Positions 33,345-42,768 of a stretch of DNA of 64,000 bases are shown one piece after another (positions within the stretch are counted from its first letter, which is position 1; the number at the start of each line of letters is the position of its first letter). Below the pieces are notes generated by a model. The model saw only the letters and a list, made by a program, of their open reading frames with translations, had not been told where the DNA came from and searched no databases. Where the stretch lies: the NCBI GenBank assembly GCA_038226665.1, contig JBBRQI010000014.1:1-64000 (forward strand), written 5' to 3'. The translations under genes and the position numbers were made by a program. The DNA is from SZAS-103 sp038226665 (lineage in GTDB: Bacteria > Pseudomonadota > Gammaproteobacteria > Xanthomonadales > Xanthomonadaceae).

Positions 33345-34193
33345 TCAGTCAGTCGTTTCGCGACGCAACCATTCCAGCCTGTGCGACGCCCCATCTTCTC
33401 CAAGCTCGGCCGCGAGCGACGGCAATGCAGCTGCAATTTCGACGTCGAGCTTCCACGGCGGGTTGACGATCAGCATGCCACTGCCGTTGAGTCGCAGTGG
33501 CGAATCATCGGGACGAATCAGCAGCTCGGCAAGCAGGATCTCCTGCGCCGGCAGCTTCGTGACCGCGCGCAGGAAGCGCTGCAGGCTGCGGCGCTGCTTG
33601 ATCGGAAACCACACCGCGAAGATGCCCTGCGGCCAGCGTTGCAGGCCTTCGGTCAATGCAGCGAGCACAGCGCCGAATTCAGCTTCCTGGGTTTCGTATG
33701 GCGGATCGATCAGCACAAGTCCGCGTCGCGGCTTTGGCGGAAGCAAGGCATTCATCGCGGCATAACCGTCACCGGGTTGCACATGTACGCGGCGATCGCG
33801 CGCGAACAGTGCGGCCAATGCGCGCGCTTCATCGGCCTGCGTTTCATAACAGGTCAGGCGGTCGTCGTCGCGCAATGCCATCGCAGCGAGCATCGGCGAT
33901 CCCGGATAAATACGCAGTCCGCCATCGGGATTGCAGGCGCGCAGCGCATCCTGGTAGCGCCTGATCGCGACCGCATCGGTTTTCGCGCCAAGCACGCGCG
34001 CGACGCCTGCGTCGGCCTCGCCGGTTTTCCGCGCAGGATTGTCGTGCAGCGCGTAGCGCCCGCGTCCCGCGTGCGTATCCAGCACCATGAACGGCGTGTC
34101 CTTGCGCTTGAGCGCATCGATCAGCGCAAGCAACACGACATGCTTGAAGACATCGGCGTGGTTGCCGGCATGGAAGGCGTGTCGATAGTTCAT
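33345..34193 (-). CDS. rlmJ: 23S rRNA (adenine(2030)-N6)-methyltransferase
   Basis: RlmJ methylates A2030 of 23S rRNA. The 282-residue protein starts with the conserved MNYRHAFHAGNHADVFKH, has the SAM site VLDTHAGRGRY, and the N6-adenine catalytic motif IDPPYE. The start is set at the conserved MNYRH; the frame extends 22 codons upstream without support. It ends 9 nt from the convergent efflux gene. Confidence 0.96.
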   Translation of the reverse strand: MNYRHAFHAGNHADVFKHVVLLALIDALKRKDTPFMVLDTHAGRGRYALHDNPARKTGEADAGVARVLGAKTDAVAIRRYQDALRACNPDGGLRIYPGSPMLAAMALRDDDRLTCYETQADEARALAALFARDRRVHVQPGDGYAAMNALLPPKPRRGLVLIDPPYETQEAEFGAVLAALTEGLQRWPQGIFAVWFPIKQRRSLQRFLRAVTKLPAQEILLAELLIRPDDSPLRLNGSGMLIVNPPWKLDVEIAAALPSLAAELGEDGASHRLEWLRRETTD

Positions 34194-34356
34194 CGATACA
34201 GTTTCCCATGCTCGGCTGTGATGGTGAGCCTTCGCTTGCGGGATCGCGCATTTCTTCAAAGCGCGTAAAAGCGTTTCCCGTGTGTTCTTGCTTAATCCGA
34301 TGCCAACCTGCTACGCAGGCTCGACGGAAGGAATCCAGCGAAGAACGAAGGACGGT

Positions 34357-35409
34357 CTACGGCCGCGCTTCCAGCACCAGATTGAACGGCGTCTCCGTCG
34401 CACGCCTGAAACTCCCGAACCCACCCTCATCGACCATCACTTTGCGCAGCCTCGCCTCACCGGCCTGCGCGCCCAGCGCCGGGCCGTTGCGCGCGAGCGA
34501 GACCGGTACGCAGATTTGCGACGAAGCGCCGTACATCACGCGCCCGACCGGATTGTGGTTGTCCTCGACGCGATCGTTCGCGAACGGTTCCACCAGCATG
34601 CAGGTTCCGTCGGGCTTCAGCGCCTGATGTGCGTGGCGGGCGGCGCCAGCGGGATCGCCCATGTCGTGCAGGCAATCGAAGAACGCGATCAGGTCGAAGT
34701 CCCTGTCCTTGTAGCCGGTCGCATCGGCGACTTCGAAGCGTGCGTTGGCCGCGCCTGCGGCACTCGCTTTTTCACGTGCGGTATCGATCGATGTCGTGTG
34801 ATAGTCGTAGCCGATGAACTGCGAATCCGGATAGGCCAGCGCCATCAGGATGGTGCTCGCGCCATGGCCGCAGCCGACGTCGGCGACCTTGGCGCCGCTT
34901 GCGAGTTTGGCTGCGACGCCATCCAGCGCGGGCAGCCACGACGTCATCAGGTTCGCGTTGTAGCCAGCGCGGAAAAACCGTTCGGTGCCATGGAACAGGC
35001 ACGGATGGTGCTCGCCCCATTCCATGCCCTTGCCGGTCTTGAAGTTCTCGATAGTCCGGTCGAGCGCGTGAAACGTGGCCTCGATGATGTTGTACGCGCC
35101 TGGCAGGTCGACCGGGCCGCCCGGATCGGCAAGGCAGAGCGCCTGTTCCGGGGTCAGCGAATACGCGCCATTGCTCGCGTCGTACTGCACGTAGCCGCCG
35201 GCGGCCTGGTTGTTGAGCCACTCGCAGACATAACGTTCATGGGTGCCTGTGCTCGCGGCCAGGTCGGCCGGTGTATGCGGGCCGCCGGCCAGGGTCTTGT
35301 AGTAGCCGAGTCGGTCGCCGACCAGCATCAGGGTCGCGCTCATCGCGGCGCCGAGATCGCCGACCGCGTGGCCGAGGAAGGCATTCAATTTCTGTTCGTC
35401 GATGGACAT
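34357..35409 (-). CDS. class I SAM-dependent methyltransferase with N-terminal winged helix
   Basis: A 350-residue protein. Residues about 20-110 form a winged-helix-like dimerisation domain (DRLGYYKTLAGG ... RYVCEWLNNQAAGGYV) as in O-methyltransferases and related enzymes. The SAM-binding loop is KVADVGCGHGAST, and FFDCLHDMGDPAGAARH corresponds to post-motif I/II. The substrate is unknown. It is divergent from creB with about 200 nt between them. Confidence 0.88.
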   Translation of the reverse strand: MSIDEQKLNAFLGHAVGDLGAAMSATLMLVGDRLGYYKTLAGGPHTPADLAASTGTHERYVCEWLNNQAAGGYVQYDASNGAYSLTPEQALCLADPGGPVDLPGAYNIIEATFHALDRTIENFKTGKGMEWGEHHPCLFHGTERFFRAGYNANLMTSWLPALDGVAAKLASGAKVADVGCGHGASTILMALAYPDSQFIGYDYHTTSIDTAREKASAAGAANARFEVADATGYKDRDFDLIAFFDCLHDMGDPAGAARHAHQALKPDGTCMLVEPFANDRVEDNHNPVGRVMYGASSQICVPVSLARNGPALGAQAGEARLRKVMVDEGGFGSFRRATETPFNLVLEARP

Positions 35410-35612
35410 GAGATGCTCCAGTCCTGCGCGCGTATGCCGGGTCGCCGGAATGGCGGCCGGGGGAGGGCAGAATGCGACAGGTCATCGAGTCTAACGCGAA
35501 CGATTTGGACTGGCGGACACGAGCGTTGATCGGGTCGCAAGAACCATCGTCGTTTGTTATCCGTGCGTAAAGATCGTGACGCTGCAGCATTCGCTTCCAC
35601 TATGCTGGAGGC

Positions 35613-36314
35613 ATGACGACCACGCACGACCGCATGCCCCACGTCCTGCTGATCGAGGATGAAGCCGGTATCGCCGATGCAGTGCTGTACGCGCTGCGCA
35701 GCGAGGGTTTCGAGGCGAGCCATTGCCTGCTCGGCGGTGCCGGCCTCGAACGGCTTGTCGAGGGCGGGATCGACTTGGTCGTGCTCGATGTGGGCTTGCC
35801 GGATCGCAACGGCTTCGATGTGTGTCGCGAACTGCGCCGCAGCAGCAACATTCCGGTGATTTTCCTGACCGCGCGCTCCGACGAAATCGATCGCGTGGTC
35901 GGATTGGAGCTCGGTGCGGACGACTACATGGTGAAACCATTCTCGCCGCGCGAATTGATCGCGCGCGTTCGCGCGCGCCTGCGGCGCAGCGCGGGGCGGC
36001 AGCCCGATGCCCACGGCTGGAAGCGGACCGGCACATTCGAGCACGATCCATCCGGCCACCGCATCCGTTACCACGGGCAGGCGCTTGCATTGACGCGTTA
36101 TGAGTACGGATTGCTTGCCGCGTTGCTCGCGCGACCGGGAGCGATCCTGACGCGCATGCAATTGATGGAGGCGGTCTGGATCGATGCCGCCGACAGCGCC
36201 GACCGTACCGTGGATGCGCATGTCAAGACGCTGCGCGCCAAGCTGCGTGCCATCGCGCCGGACGATGATCCGTTGCGCACGCATCGCGGCGTTGGCTACG
36301 CGTTGGAGACCTGA
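35613..36314 (+). CDS. creB: two-component response regulator, OmpR/PhoB class (CreB-like)
   Basis: A 233-residue regulator with a receiver domain (HVLLIEDEAG acidic pocket, phospho-acceptor D59 in DLVVLDVGLPDRNGFDV, and K in YMVKPFSPREL) and a C-terminal winged-helix DNA-binding domain ending THRGVGYALE. It is named from the following CreC-like kinase and CreD. The start is unsure: GGAGG lies only 1 nt before ATG 35613, while the receiver domain begins at the second Met (35634). Confidence 0.88.
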   Translation: MTTTHDRMPHVLLIEDEAGIADAVLYALRSEGFEASHCLLGGAGLERLVEGGIDLVVLDVGLPDRNGFDVCRELRRSSNIPVIFLTARSDEIDRVVGLELGADDYMVKPFSPRELIARVRARLRRSAGRQPDAHGWKRTGTFEHDPSGHRIRYHGQALALTRYEYGLLAALLARPGAILTRMQLMEAVWIDAADSADRTVDAHVKTLRAKLRAIAPDDDPLRTHRGVGYALET

Positions 36315-37781
36315 GTGCGCCTCAGCCTGCGCATCTTTCTCGGCTACTTCCTGATCGTCGGCATCGCGGCGTGGCTGGTGATGCATGTTTTCGTCGGCGA
36401 GATCAAGCCGGGCGTGCGCCAGGCGATGGAAGATACCCTCGTCGATACCGCCAACGTCCTTGCGTTGCTTGCGGCCGACGACATGGCCAGCGGGCACATC
36501 AAGGATGGCGCGTTTGCGCGGCGGGTGGGCGCATTGGGCAAGCGCGACGTGCACGCGCGCATCTGGGGCTTCCACAAGGAGTCGCTCGACTATCGCGTGT
36601 ACGTCACCGACGCGCGCGGCATCGTCGTGTTCGATTCCAGCGGCAAGGATGTCGGTCGCGATTACTCGCGCTGGAACGACGTCTATCTCACGCTGCGCGG
36701 GCGCTATGGCGCGCGCTCGACACGCAGCGATCCGGCCGACGAGGATTCGACGGTGATGCACGTCGCCGCGCCCATTCTTGACGGCAGCGGCGCGGATAAC
36801 GGCCGCATCATCGGCGTGCTGACGGTGGCGAAAGCGAACCGCACGATCGCGCCGTTCATCGCCAGCAGCCAGCTTGCGGTGCAGCGCTGGGGCGGGTTGC
36901 TGCTCGGCGTCGCGCTTGCGATCGGTTTGCTGATCAGCTTGTGGTTCGGACGCGAACTCGCGCGCTTGCAACGCTTCGCCCACGCGGTCACTGCTGGCGA
37001 ACGCGCGCCGGCACCGCGCGGCAGCGGCGAGTTCGGCGAACTCGGGCAGGCGCTGGACACGATGCGCGAACGCCTCGATGGCAAGCAGTACGTCGAGCAA
37101 TACGTGCACAGCCTGACCCATGAAATGAAGAGTCCGCTTGCTGCGATCCGCGGCGCGGCGGAACTGCTGCAGGATCCGTTGCCCGAAGCGGATCGCCAGC
37201 GCTTCGCGGGCAATGTCCTCGAGCATGCGCAGCGCCTCGCCCAGATGATCGACAAGACGCTCGCGCTCGCCGCGGTCGAGCATCGGCAGGCGATCGAGCA
37301 GCCGGAAATGTTCGACCTTGTCGCGCTTGCGCGCGAGCTGGCAGCCGAATGCGCGATGCAGGTTTCAGCGCTGGAATTGACGCTGCGTGTCGACGCGCCG
37401 GGCGTGCCGATCAGGATACTCGGCGATCGCTTCCTGGTCGGGCAGGCGTTGCGCAACCTGCTGCGCAACGCGATCGAATTTTCTCCGCGCGGCGGTGCGG
37501 TGCATGTCGTCCTGCGCGTCGAGGGAGGCGAGTTGCGCATCGACGTCCGCGATGCCGGGGCGGGCGTTCCCGATTTCGCATTGGAGCGCGTGTTCGAGCG
37601 CTTCTATTCGCTGCCGCGTCCCGGTGCCGGCAGTCGCAGCAGCGGCCTGGGTCTGTGCTTCGTGCGCGAGGTCGCACAATTGCATCGTGGCACGGCGACT
37701 CTGGAAAACGCGCAGGACGGTGGCGCGGTTGCGACGTTGCGTTTGCCGATTTCACCCGACTTCACACAGGCTTCGTCGTGA
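36315..37781 (+). CDS. creC: sensor histidine kinase CreC
   Basis: A 488-residue inner-membrane sensor kinase. It has two membrane helices (about 7-27 and 193-211) around a periplasmic sensor with DYRVYVTDARGIVVFDSSG. A HAMP-like linker follows, then the dimerisation box SLTHEMKSPLAAIRG with phospho-acceptor H269, and ATPase motifs LLRNAIEFSPRGGAV (N), DAGAGVPD (G1) and SSGLGLCFV (G2). It begins at GTG right after the creB stop with no gap, so the pair is coupled. Confidence 0.92.
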   Translation: MRLSLRIFLGYFLIVGIAAWLVMHVFVGEIKPGVRQAMEDTLVDTANVLALLAADDMASGHIKDGAFARRVGALGKRDVHARIWGFHKESLDYRVYVTDARGIVVFDSSGKDVGRDYSRWNDVYLTLRGRYGARSTRSDPADEDSTVMHVAAPILDGSGADNGRIIGVLTVAKANRTIAPFIASSQLAVQRWGGLLLGVALAIGLLISLWFGRELARLQRFAHAVTAGERAPAPRGSGEFGELGQALDTMRERLDGKQYVEQYVHSLTHEMKSPLAAIRGAAELLQDPLPEADRQRFAGNVLEHAQRLAQMIDKTLALAAVEHRQAIEQPEMFDLVALARELAAECAMQVSALELTLRVDAPGVPIRILGDRFLVGQALRNLLRNAIEFSPRGGAVHVVLRVEGGELRIDVRDAGAGVPDFALERVFERFYSLPRPGAGSRSSGLGLCFVREVAQLHRGTATLENAQDGGAVATLRLPISPDFTQASS

Positions 37782-37832
37782 ACGCATGTGCCGGGGCAAG
37801 GATGTACGCATCCTCGCCACCGGAACTTCGCC

Positions 37833-39182
37833 ATGGGTCGCTCGCTGCTGTTCAAGTTCATCGTCATCGCCGTCTTGATCCTCGCGATCCTGGTTCCACT
37901 CGGCATGATCCGCGACACAATCGCGGAGCGCCAAGCCTATCGACAGCAAGCCGTCGCGAAGGTTGCGGAAAGCTATGCTGGTCCGCAGACGCTGGTCGGA
38001 CCGGTCCTGGTCGTGCCGTATCTGGTCGAGGTGCAGACCACGCACAACGACGAAAACGCCGTGGCGCACACGGTCGTCCGCAACGAGTGGATGCAATGGG
38101 TTTTCTTTCCGAAGTCCGAGCAACTGGATGGAAACATCCTGCCCGATGTGCGCCATCTCGGCCTGTACGACGTGCAGGTGTACGAGTTGCGCGGCAGGCT
38201 TTCCGGTCGCTTCGACCTGACCGTGCCGCAGCCTGCGGCTGGCTGTCGATTGTTGCAGGTTGGTACGCCTTTCCTCAGCGTCGGCGTGGACGACGTGCGC
38301 GGCCTGATCGGCACGCCGCAGTTGCGCGTCGACAACCAGCCCGCGACGCTGCTGCAAGGCATCGGTGCGGGCCGCACTGGCGCTGGCGTGCATGCCGACC
38401 TCGCGCCGATCGCCGCGGGCGACAAGCGCACGCTGGCGTTCACTCTCGATCTCGCAGTCGGCGGCACCGAACGCCTCGCGATCGCGCCGATCGCAGACGA
38501 CAACCGCATCGAACTGAAATCGACATGGCCGCATCCGCAATTCGCGGGCCGCTTTCGTCCGCACACGCCAGAGCTATCGGCAAAAGGATTCGATGCGATC
38601 TGGGAAGTCTCCGCACTCGCTGCGAACACGCAAAGTCAAATTGCCGCAAGTACGAACACGGAAGGCATGGACCGGATCGAGCTGACCCTGGTCGACCCGG
38701 TGAGCATCTACACCGAGATCGATCGCGCCAGCAAATACGGACTGCTGTTCGTGCTGCTGACCTTTGTCGGCTTCTTCATGTTCGAATTGATCAAGCAGCT
38801 GCGCATCCATCCGATCCAGTACCTGTTGGTCGGCCTTGCGCTCGCGATCTTCTTCCTGCTGTTGCTGAGCCTGTCCGAACACATCGCGTTCGCGTTGGCA
38901 TATCTGTGCGCAAGCGCTGCGTGCATCGGGCTGCTGGGTTTCTACGTCGGCAACGTGTTGCACAGCTACGCACGCGGTGGCGGTTTTGCCGCGATGCTGA
39001 CCGCGTTGTACGCGGCGCTGTACGGCCTGCTGGTCTCGGAAGACAACGCGTTGGTGCTTGGCTCGCTGATGCTGTTCGCGATCCTCGCCGCGATCATGAT
39101 CGTCACCCGCAAGATCGACTGGTACGGCGTTGCGCAGTTGCCGGTAGCTGCCACGCCTACACCGACACCCGCAATGCCATGA
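37833..39182 (+). CDS. creD: inner membrane protein CreD
   Basis: A 449-residue membrane protein typical of the CreBC regulon. It has one N-terminal helix (LLFKFIVIAVLILAILVPLGM), a large periplasmic domain with GPVLVVPYLV, and a C-terminal block of helices starting YGLLFVLLTFVGFFMFELIK and including HPIQYLLVGLALAIFFLLLL. In other gammaproteobacteria it is tied to envelope stress and colicin or beta-lactam response. GGAA lies 8 nt before the ATG. The stop overlaps the following ATG as ATGA. Confidence 0.94.
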   Translation: MGRSLLFKFIVIAVLILAILVPLGMIRDTIAERQAYRQQAVAKVAESYAGPQTLVGPVLVVPYLVEVQTTHNDENAVAHTVVRNEWMQWVFFPKSEQLDGNILPDVRHLGLYDVQVYELRGRLSGRFDLTVPQPAAGCRLLQVGTPFLSVGVDDVRGLIGTPQLRVDNQPATLLQGIGAGRTGAGVHADLAPIAAGDKRTLAFTLDLAVGGTERLAIAPIADDNRIELKSTWPHPQFAGRFRPHTPELSAKGFDAIWEVSALAANTQSQIAASTNTEGMDRIELTLVDPVSIYTEIDRASKYGLLFVLLTFVGFFMFELIKQLRIHPIQYLLVGLALAIFFLLLLSLSEHIAFALAYLCASAACIGLLGFYVGNVLHSYARGGGFAAMLTALYAALYGLLVSEDNALVLGSLMLFAILAAIMIVTRKIDWYGVAQLPVAATPTPTPAMP

Positions 39183-39789
39183 CCACGCACGCACGGAAGG
39201 CGATTGGAAACGAATGCACGATGGCGACGTCCGATGCGGGCGTTCGCGTTGCGGAGCCAGCCGATCGCGAGTTCGTGATCTCGCTCGCGCCACAACTGGT
39301 CGCGTCCGGGCTGCCGCCCTGGCGCGATCCGCGCCGGATGCTCGCGGCCTACATCGAAGTCATCAACAGCATCCTTCAAATGGAAGGACTGCAAAGCCGG
39401 CCGCAGCTGATGCAAAGCCGACAGGAAAGAGTGCAGCGCCACAAACAGCGCGCTGATGCAACCTTGCTGATTGCCGAAGACGAACACGCAGTTCCGCTCG
39501 GGTTTATCCTTCTCGTCGCGGCGATGGATTGCTACACGCACGCGCGATGCGGCCATGTTGCGCAGCTTGTTGTCGCAGATGCCCGGCATGAATTTGCTGC
39601 TGGACTCGCGCTGACCGCAGCCGCCGAAACATGGGCGCGTTCGCAGGGCGGACGCTTACTCACGCTCAGCGAGTTCTGGGCGAACCATCCGGCAAGGGCC
39701 GTGTGCGATCACGCCGATTCGTCGAGGAGATCGTGAAATATCGCAAGACGGCGTCGCAAGCTACGCGGCCGTACGGCCGCAGCGCATGA
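39179..39789 (+). pseudogene. GNAT-like acetyltransferase with a C-terminal frameshift
   Basis: The frame from ATG 39179 (overlapping the creD stop) reads a GNAT-like domain: VRVAEPADREFVISLAPQL, TLLIAEDEHAVPLGFILLVAAM, and HVAQLVVADARHEFAAGLAL in the acetyl-CoA region. It then ends at 39736 with an unlike tail (VCDHADSSRRS). One frame over, from about 39703, the sequence reads RRFVEEIVKYRK, the usual GNAT ending (GFVEE-VKYRK), to a stop at 39789. So a 1-nt indel near 39700 has probably broken the last 20-30 residues. The truncated 185-residue product may still fold. An alternative start is MATSDAG at 39221. Confidence 0.65.
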
Positions 39790-39902
39790 CTGGAGACGCC
39801 GTGATCGACGTTCGACCGCACGATGCGTGCATCGTCCCGGATGCGACGGCGCATGGATCATGGCGACAAAAATGTAATACCGTTCATTCCAGCAACGCCA
39901 TG

Positions 39903-39932
39903 AAAAAGACCGGCATCGAGCCGGTCTTTTTT
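39903..39932. terminator. bidirectional intrinsic terminator
   Basis: AAAAAGACCGGC (39903-39914), loop ATCGA, GCCGGTCTTTTTT (39920-39932): a 7-bp GC stem flanked by A5 and T6, so it works on both strands. It ends the cre operon rightward and the DUF885 gene leftward. Confidence 0.92.
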
Positions 39933-39953
39933 GTGCCGCGATAACGTTCGGAC

Positions 39954-41777
39954 TCAGCTTTTCCGGCTTTTGATCCAGGCATCAATCTTTTGTTCGAGCA
40001 CCGCCAATGGCAACGCTCCGTCCTTTAGCAGTTCCGTATGGAACGCACGCACGTCGAACTTCGCGCCGAGCGCCGAAGCTGCGCGGGCGCGCAACTCGGT
40101 GATCTTCATCTGCCCCGTCTTGTAGGCCAGCGCCTGCGCCGGCATCGCGATGTAGCGTTCGACTTCGGCGATCACGTCGGTCTTGCTCATCGCCGAGTTG
40201 TCGAGCATGTACTGAATCGCCTGATCGCGCGTCCAGCCCTTGCTGTGCAGGCCGGTGTCGACAACAAGGCGCATTGCGCGGAACTGCTCGTTCTGTAGCT
40301 GGCCGAATTCCTGGTACGGATCGGTGTACATGCCGAGTTCGTAGCCGATCGTTTCGCAGTACAGCGCATAACCTTCGATGTAGGCGGTGAAGCCGCCGAA
40401 GCGACGGAACTTCGGCAGGCCGGTTTGTTCCTGCTGGATGGACAACTGGAAGTGATGGCCCGGGATCGCTTCGTGCACGAACAGGTCTTCCATCTCCCAG
40501 TTCTTGCGCGAGGGCAGGTCGTAGGTATTGACGTAGAAGATGCCGGGACGCTTGCCGTCCTCGCTCGGCGGCTGGTAAGAACCGCCGGCAGCGGATTGGG
40601 CCCGGTAGGCTTCGACCGGACGAATCTCGAATTTCGCCTTCGGCTCGATCGAGAAATCGCGCGGCACGCCTTTCTCCACTTTCGCGTACACGCTGTTGTA
40701 GCCAGCGAGCAAATCCTTCTCGCTCTTGAACGTGAACTTTGGATCGGTGTTGAGGTAGTGGAAGAACGCGTTGAGGTCGCCCTTGAAACCGAGCTTCACG
40801 CGCAGCGCATCCATCTGCTTCTTGATGCGCGCGACTTCGGCGAGACCGATCTGGTGGATCTGGTCGGGCGTTTCGTCGGTGGTCGTGTTGGTGCGCACCT
40901 GGTACGCGTACCAGGCCTTGCCGTCGGGCAGTGCGTCGTAGCCGACGGTGTCGCGCGTATGCGTCATGTAGTCGTTGGCGATGTAGTCGCGCAAACGCTG
41001 GTACGACGGCATCACCTGGTCGGCGATCAGGTGGCGATACGCAGCGGTCAGGCGCGCCTTGTCGGCGGCGGAAAAATCCTTCGGCATGTGGGTGATCGGG
41101 CCCCAGAACACGGTGTCCTCGGGCTTGGCCTTGATGACTGCGTCGAACTGCGGCACCACTTTCACCATCAGCACCTTCGGCTCGACGATGCCGAGCTTCA
41201 CGCCCTCTTGCATGTTGGTGATGGCCTGGTCGAGCAATGCCGGAATCTTCCCCGCGCGCGCCAGCCAGTTGTCGTAGTCCTTCACAGTCTGAAAGGGTTG
41301 GGCATCGGTGCCGGAGCCGAGCTGCACGGCCAGCAACGCGAGGTTGTTGAACTGGTCGATCGGCAGGTACTCGTTGTGAAAGCGCTCGCCGTCGATCGCA
41401 TCCTGCTGCTGCTTCACGAAGATGTTGTACGACAGCAGCGCCTGCCCGCTGAGGCCATCCGGCCCGATCGCCTTGGCCTTTGCCAGCCATTCCTTGTTGA
41501 AACGATTGTTCTCGTCGATGTACTTCTTCGACAGGAAATTCGGCAGCAGGTCGTTGTAGCGCGGGTCGCCGACGTAGGTCGCCTGGACCGGGTTGAGCTT
41601 GAGCGATGCTTCCCAGAAGTCGGCGTAGAACTTGTCGAGTTGCGCGCTCTTGTCGGAGGCCGGCACCGTTGCCGGAATGGACGCCGGCGTGGATGCGCCC
41701 TGAGCCGATGCATCGAGAGCTATGGAACCGGCGCAAAGTGCAACGGCGATGGCGAGAACGAGGATCGGCTTGTGCAT
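39954..41777 (-). CDS. secreted DUF885-family putative metallopeptidase
   Basis: A 607-residue exported protein with a signal peptide (MHKPILVLAIAVALCAGSIALDASA). It has the HExxxGHH motif of DUF885 proteins (LFVHEAIPGHHFQL) and a downstream Glu in YIEGYALYCE, suggesting a gluzincin-like zinc site. These proteins are thought to be peptidases, but substrates are mostly unknown. GGGG about 6 nt before the ATG supports the start. The 234-nt gap upstream (41778-42011) shows no gene. Confidence 0.88.
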   Translation of the reverse strand: MHKPILVLAIAVALCAGSIALDASAQGASTPASIPATVPASDKSAQLDKFYADFWEASLKLNPVQATYVGDPRYNDLLPNFLSKKYIDENNRFNKEWLAKAKAIGPDGLSGQALLSYNIFVKQQQDAIDGERFHNEYLPIDQFNNLALLAVQLGSGTDAQPFQTVKDYDNWLARAGKIPALLDQAITNMQEGVKLGIVEPKVLMVKVVPQFDAVIKAKPEDTVFWGPITHMPKDFSAADKARLTAAYRHLIADQVMPSYQRLRDYIANDYMTHTRDTVGYDALPDGKAWYAYQVRTNTTTDETPDQIHQIGLAEVARIKKQMDALRVKLGFKGDLNAFFHYLNTDPKFTFKSEKDLLAGYNSVYAKVEKGVPRDFSIEPKAKFEIRPVEAYRAQSAAGGSYQPPSEDGKRPGIFYVNTYDLPSRKNWEMEDLFVHEAIPGHHFQLSIQQEQTGLPKFRRFGGFTAYIEGYALYCETIGYELGMYTDPYQEFGQLQNEQFRAMRLVVDTGLHSKGWTRDQAIQYMLDNSAMSKTDVIAEVERYIAMPAQALAYKTGQMKITELRARAASALGAKFDVRAFHTELLKDGALPLAVLEQKIDAWIKSRKS

Positions 41778-42011
41778 TGGAAACCCCAGATGGAATGAAA
41801 ACGTGTGATGCGGCGAGTGAAGGGAGGCGATCGACGAACGTCAGTCGTAACGCATGGTGCTGCCGCGCCTGTCGTGTCGCGCGGGCCAAACGTCATGTAG
41901 CCCGGAAGTCATGGGAAACGCGGGAGCATGGAATGAGGAACAAAAAACACGAAAGGAGTTGGTGCGGGATTGATTGAGTCGTCGTCGCGAAGTCGCAGCA
42001 TTGCGCCTGCG

Positions 42012-42767
42012 TCAACCAGCGCTCGCCGGGCTTTCCGCGTCCGTACCGCGTACACCGTTCGCATTTCCCAGCGCGCCAGAATACGGTATCCGCTGTGGTG
42101 CGACGGCACCACCGGAGATGATGAAGGTCATTGCCTGATCCACCGTCCAGTCGGTCGCGATCAGATCCTCGACCGGCACGATTTCGAGGTAGCCGCCGGT
42201 CGGGTTCGGCGTTGTCGGCACGTACACGGCGGCGAGTTCGCGGCCGGTCGCTTCGTCGCGCAAGGTGCGGGTGACGAAGCCGACTGCTTTCATGCCCGGA
42301 TGCGGGAATTCGATCAGCACCACGCGCTGCCCGCCATCCGGCGGCGTCTGCATCAGGTCGAGCAATTGCCGGGCGCTGCCGTAGATGGTTTTCGCGAGCG
42401 GCACGCGGCGGATCGCGATCTCGAACCACGCGAGCGCGCGTTGCCCCGCCACGCGCCGCGCGAGCCAACCGACCGCGAGGATCAGCGCGACCGTCGCGAC
42501 GATGCCGATCGCGGTCAACGCCAATGGATGCGCGATCCATGCGAGCTGGGGTGTCTCCTGCGCGATGCCGGCAAGCAAGGGCCCGACCAGCGGGCGACTG
42601 AGGTCGGACAGCAGGCCGAACACGAACTTGAACACGACCCAGGTCAACCAGATCGGCAACAAGGTCAACAAGCCGGTGACGAACAACGCGCGCATCCTGA
42701 CGGCGAGTGTGCGTGTCGGAAGGGTAGATTGTGGAGCAGCGGACCGGTTTTCGAGAGGCGTCGACAT
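42012..42767 (-). CDS. DUF502-family membrane protein
   Basis: A 251-residue protein with two membrane helices (about 25-45 and 80-103). A conserved soluble part follows: RRVPLAKTIYGSARQLLDLM, VVLIEFPHPGMKAVGFVT and VYVPTTPNPTGGYLEIVP, all hallmarks of DUF502. Its molecular role is not known. It starts 1 nt after the stop of the Ser/Thr kinase gene upstream, so the two are coupled. Confidence 0.9.
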   Translation of the reverse strand: MSTPLENRSAAPQSTLPTRTLAVRMRALFVTGLLTLLPIWLTWVVFKFVFGLLSDLSRPLVGPLLAGIAQETPQLAWIAHPLALTAIGIVATVALILAVGWLARRVAGQRALAWFEIAIRRVPLAKTIYGSARQLLDLMQTPPDGGQRVVLIEFPHPGMKAVGFVTRTLRDEATGRELAAVYVPTTPNPTGGYLEIVPVEDLIATDWTVDQAMTFIISGGAVAPQRIPYSGALGNANGVRGTDAESPASAG

Positions 42768-42768
42768 A

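Noticed and set aside
35385..37283. 632-codon minus-strand frame opposite creB/creC
   Set aside because: creB and creC show all expected motifs; this is an antisense artefact of high GC.
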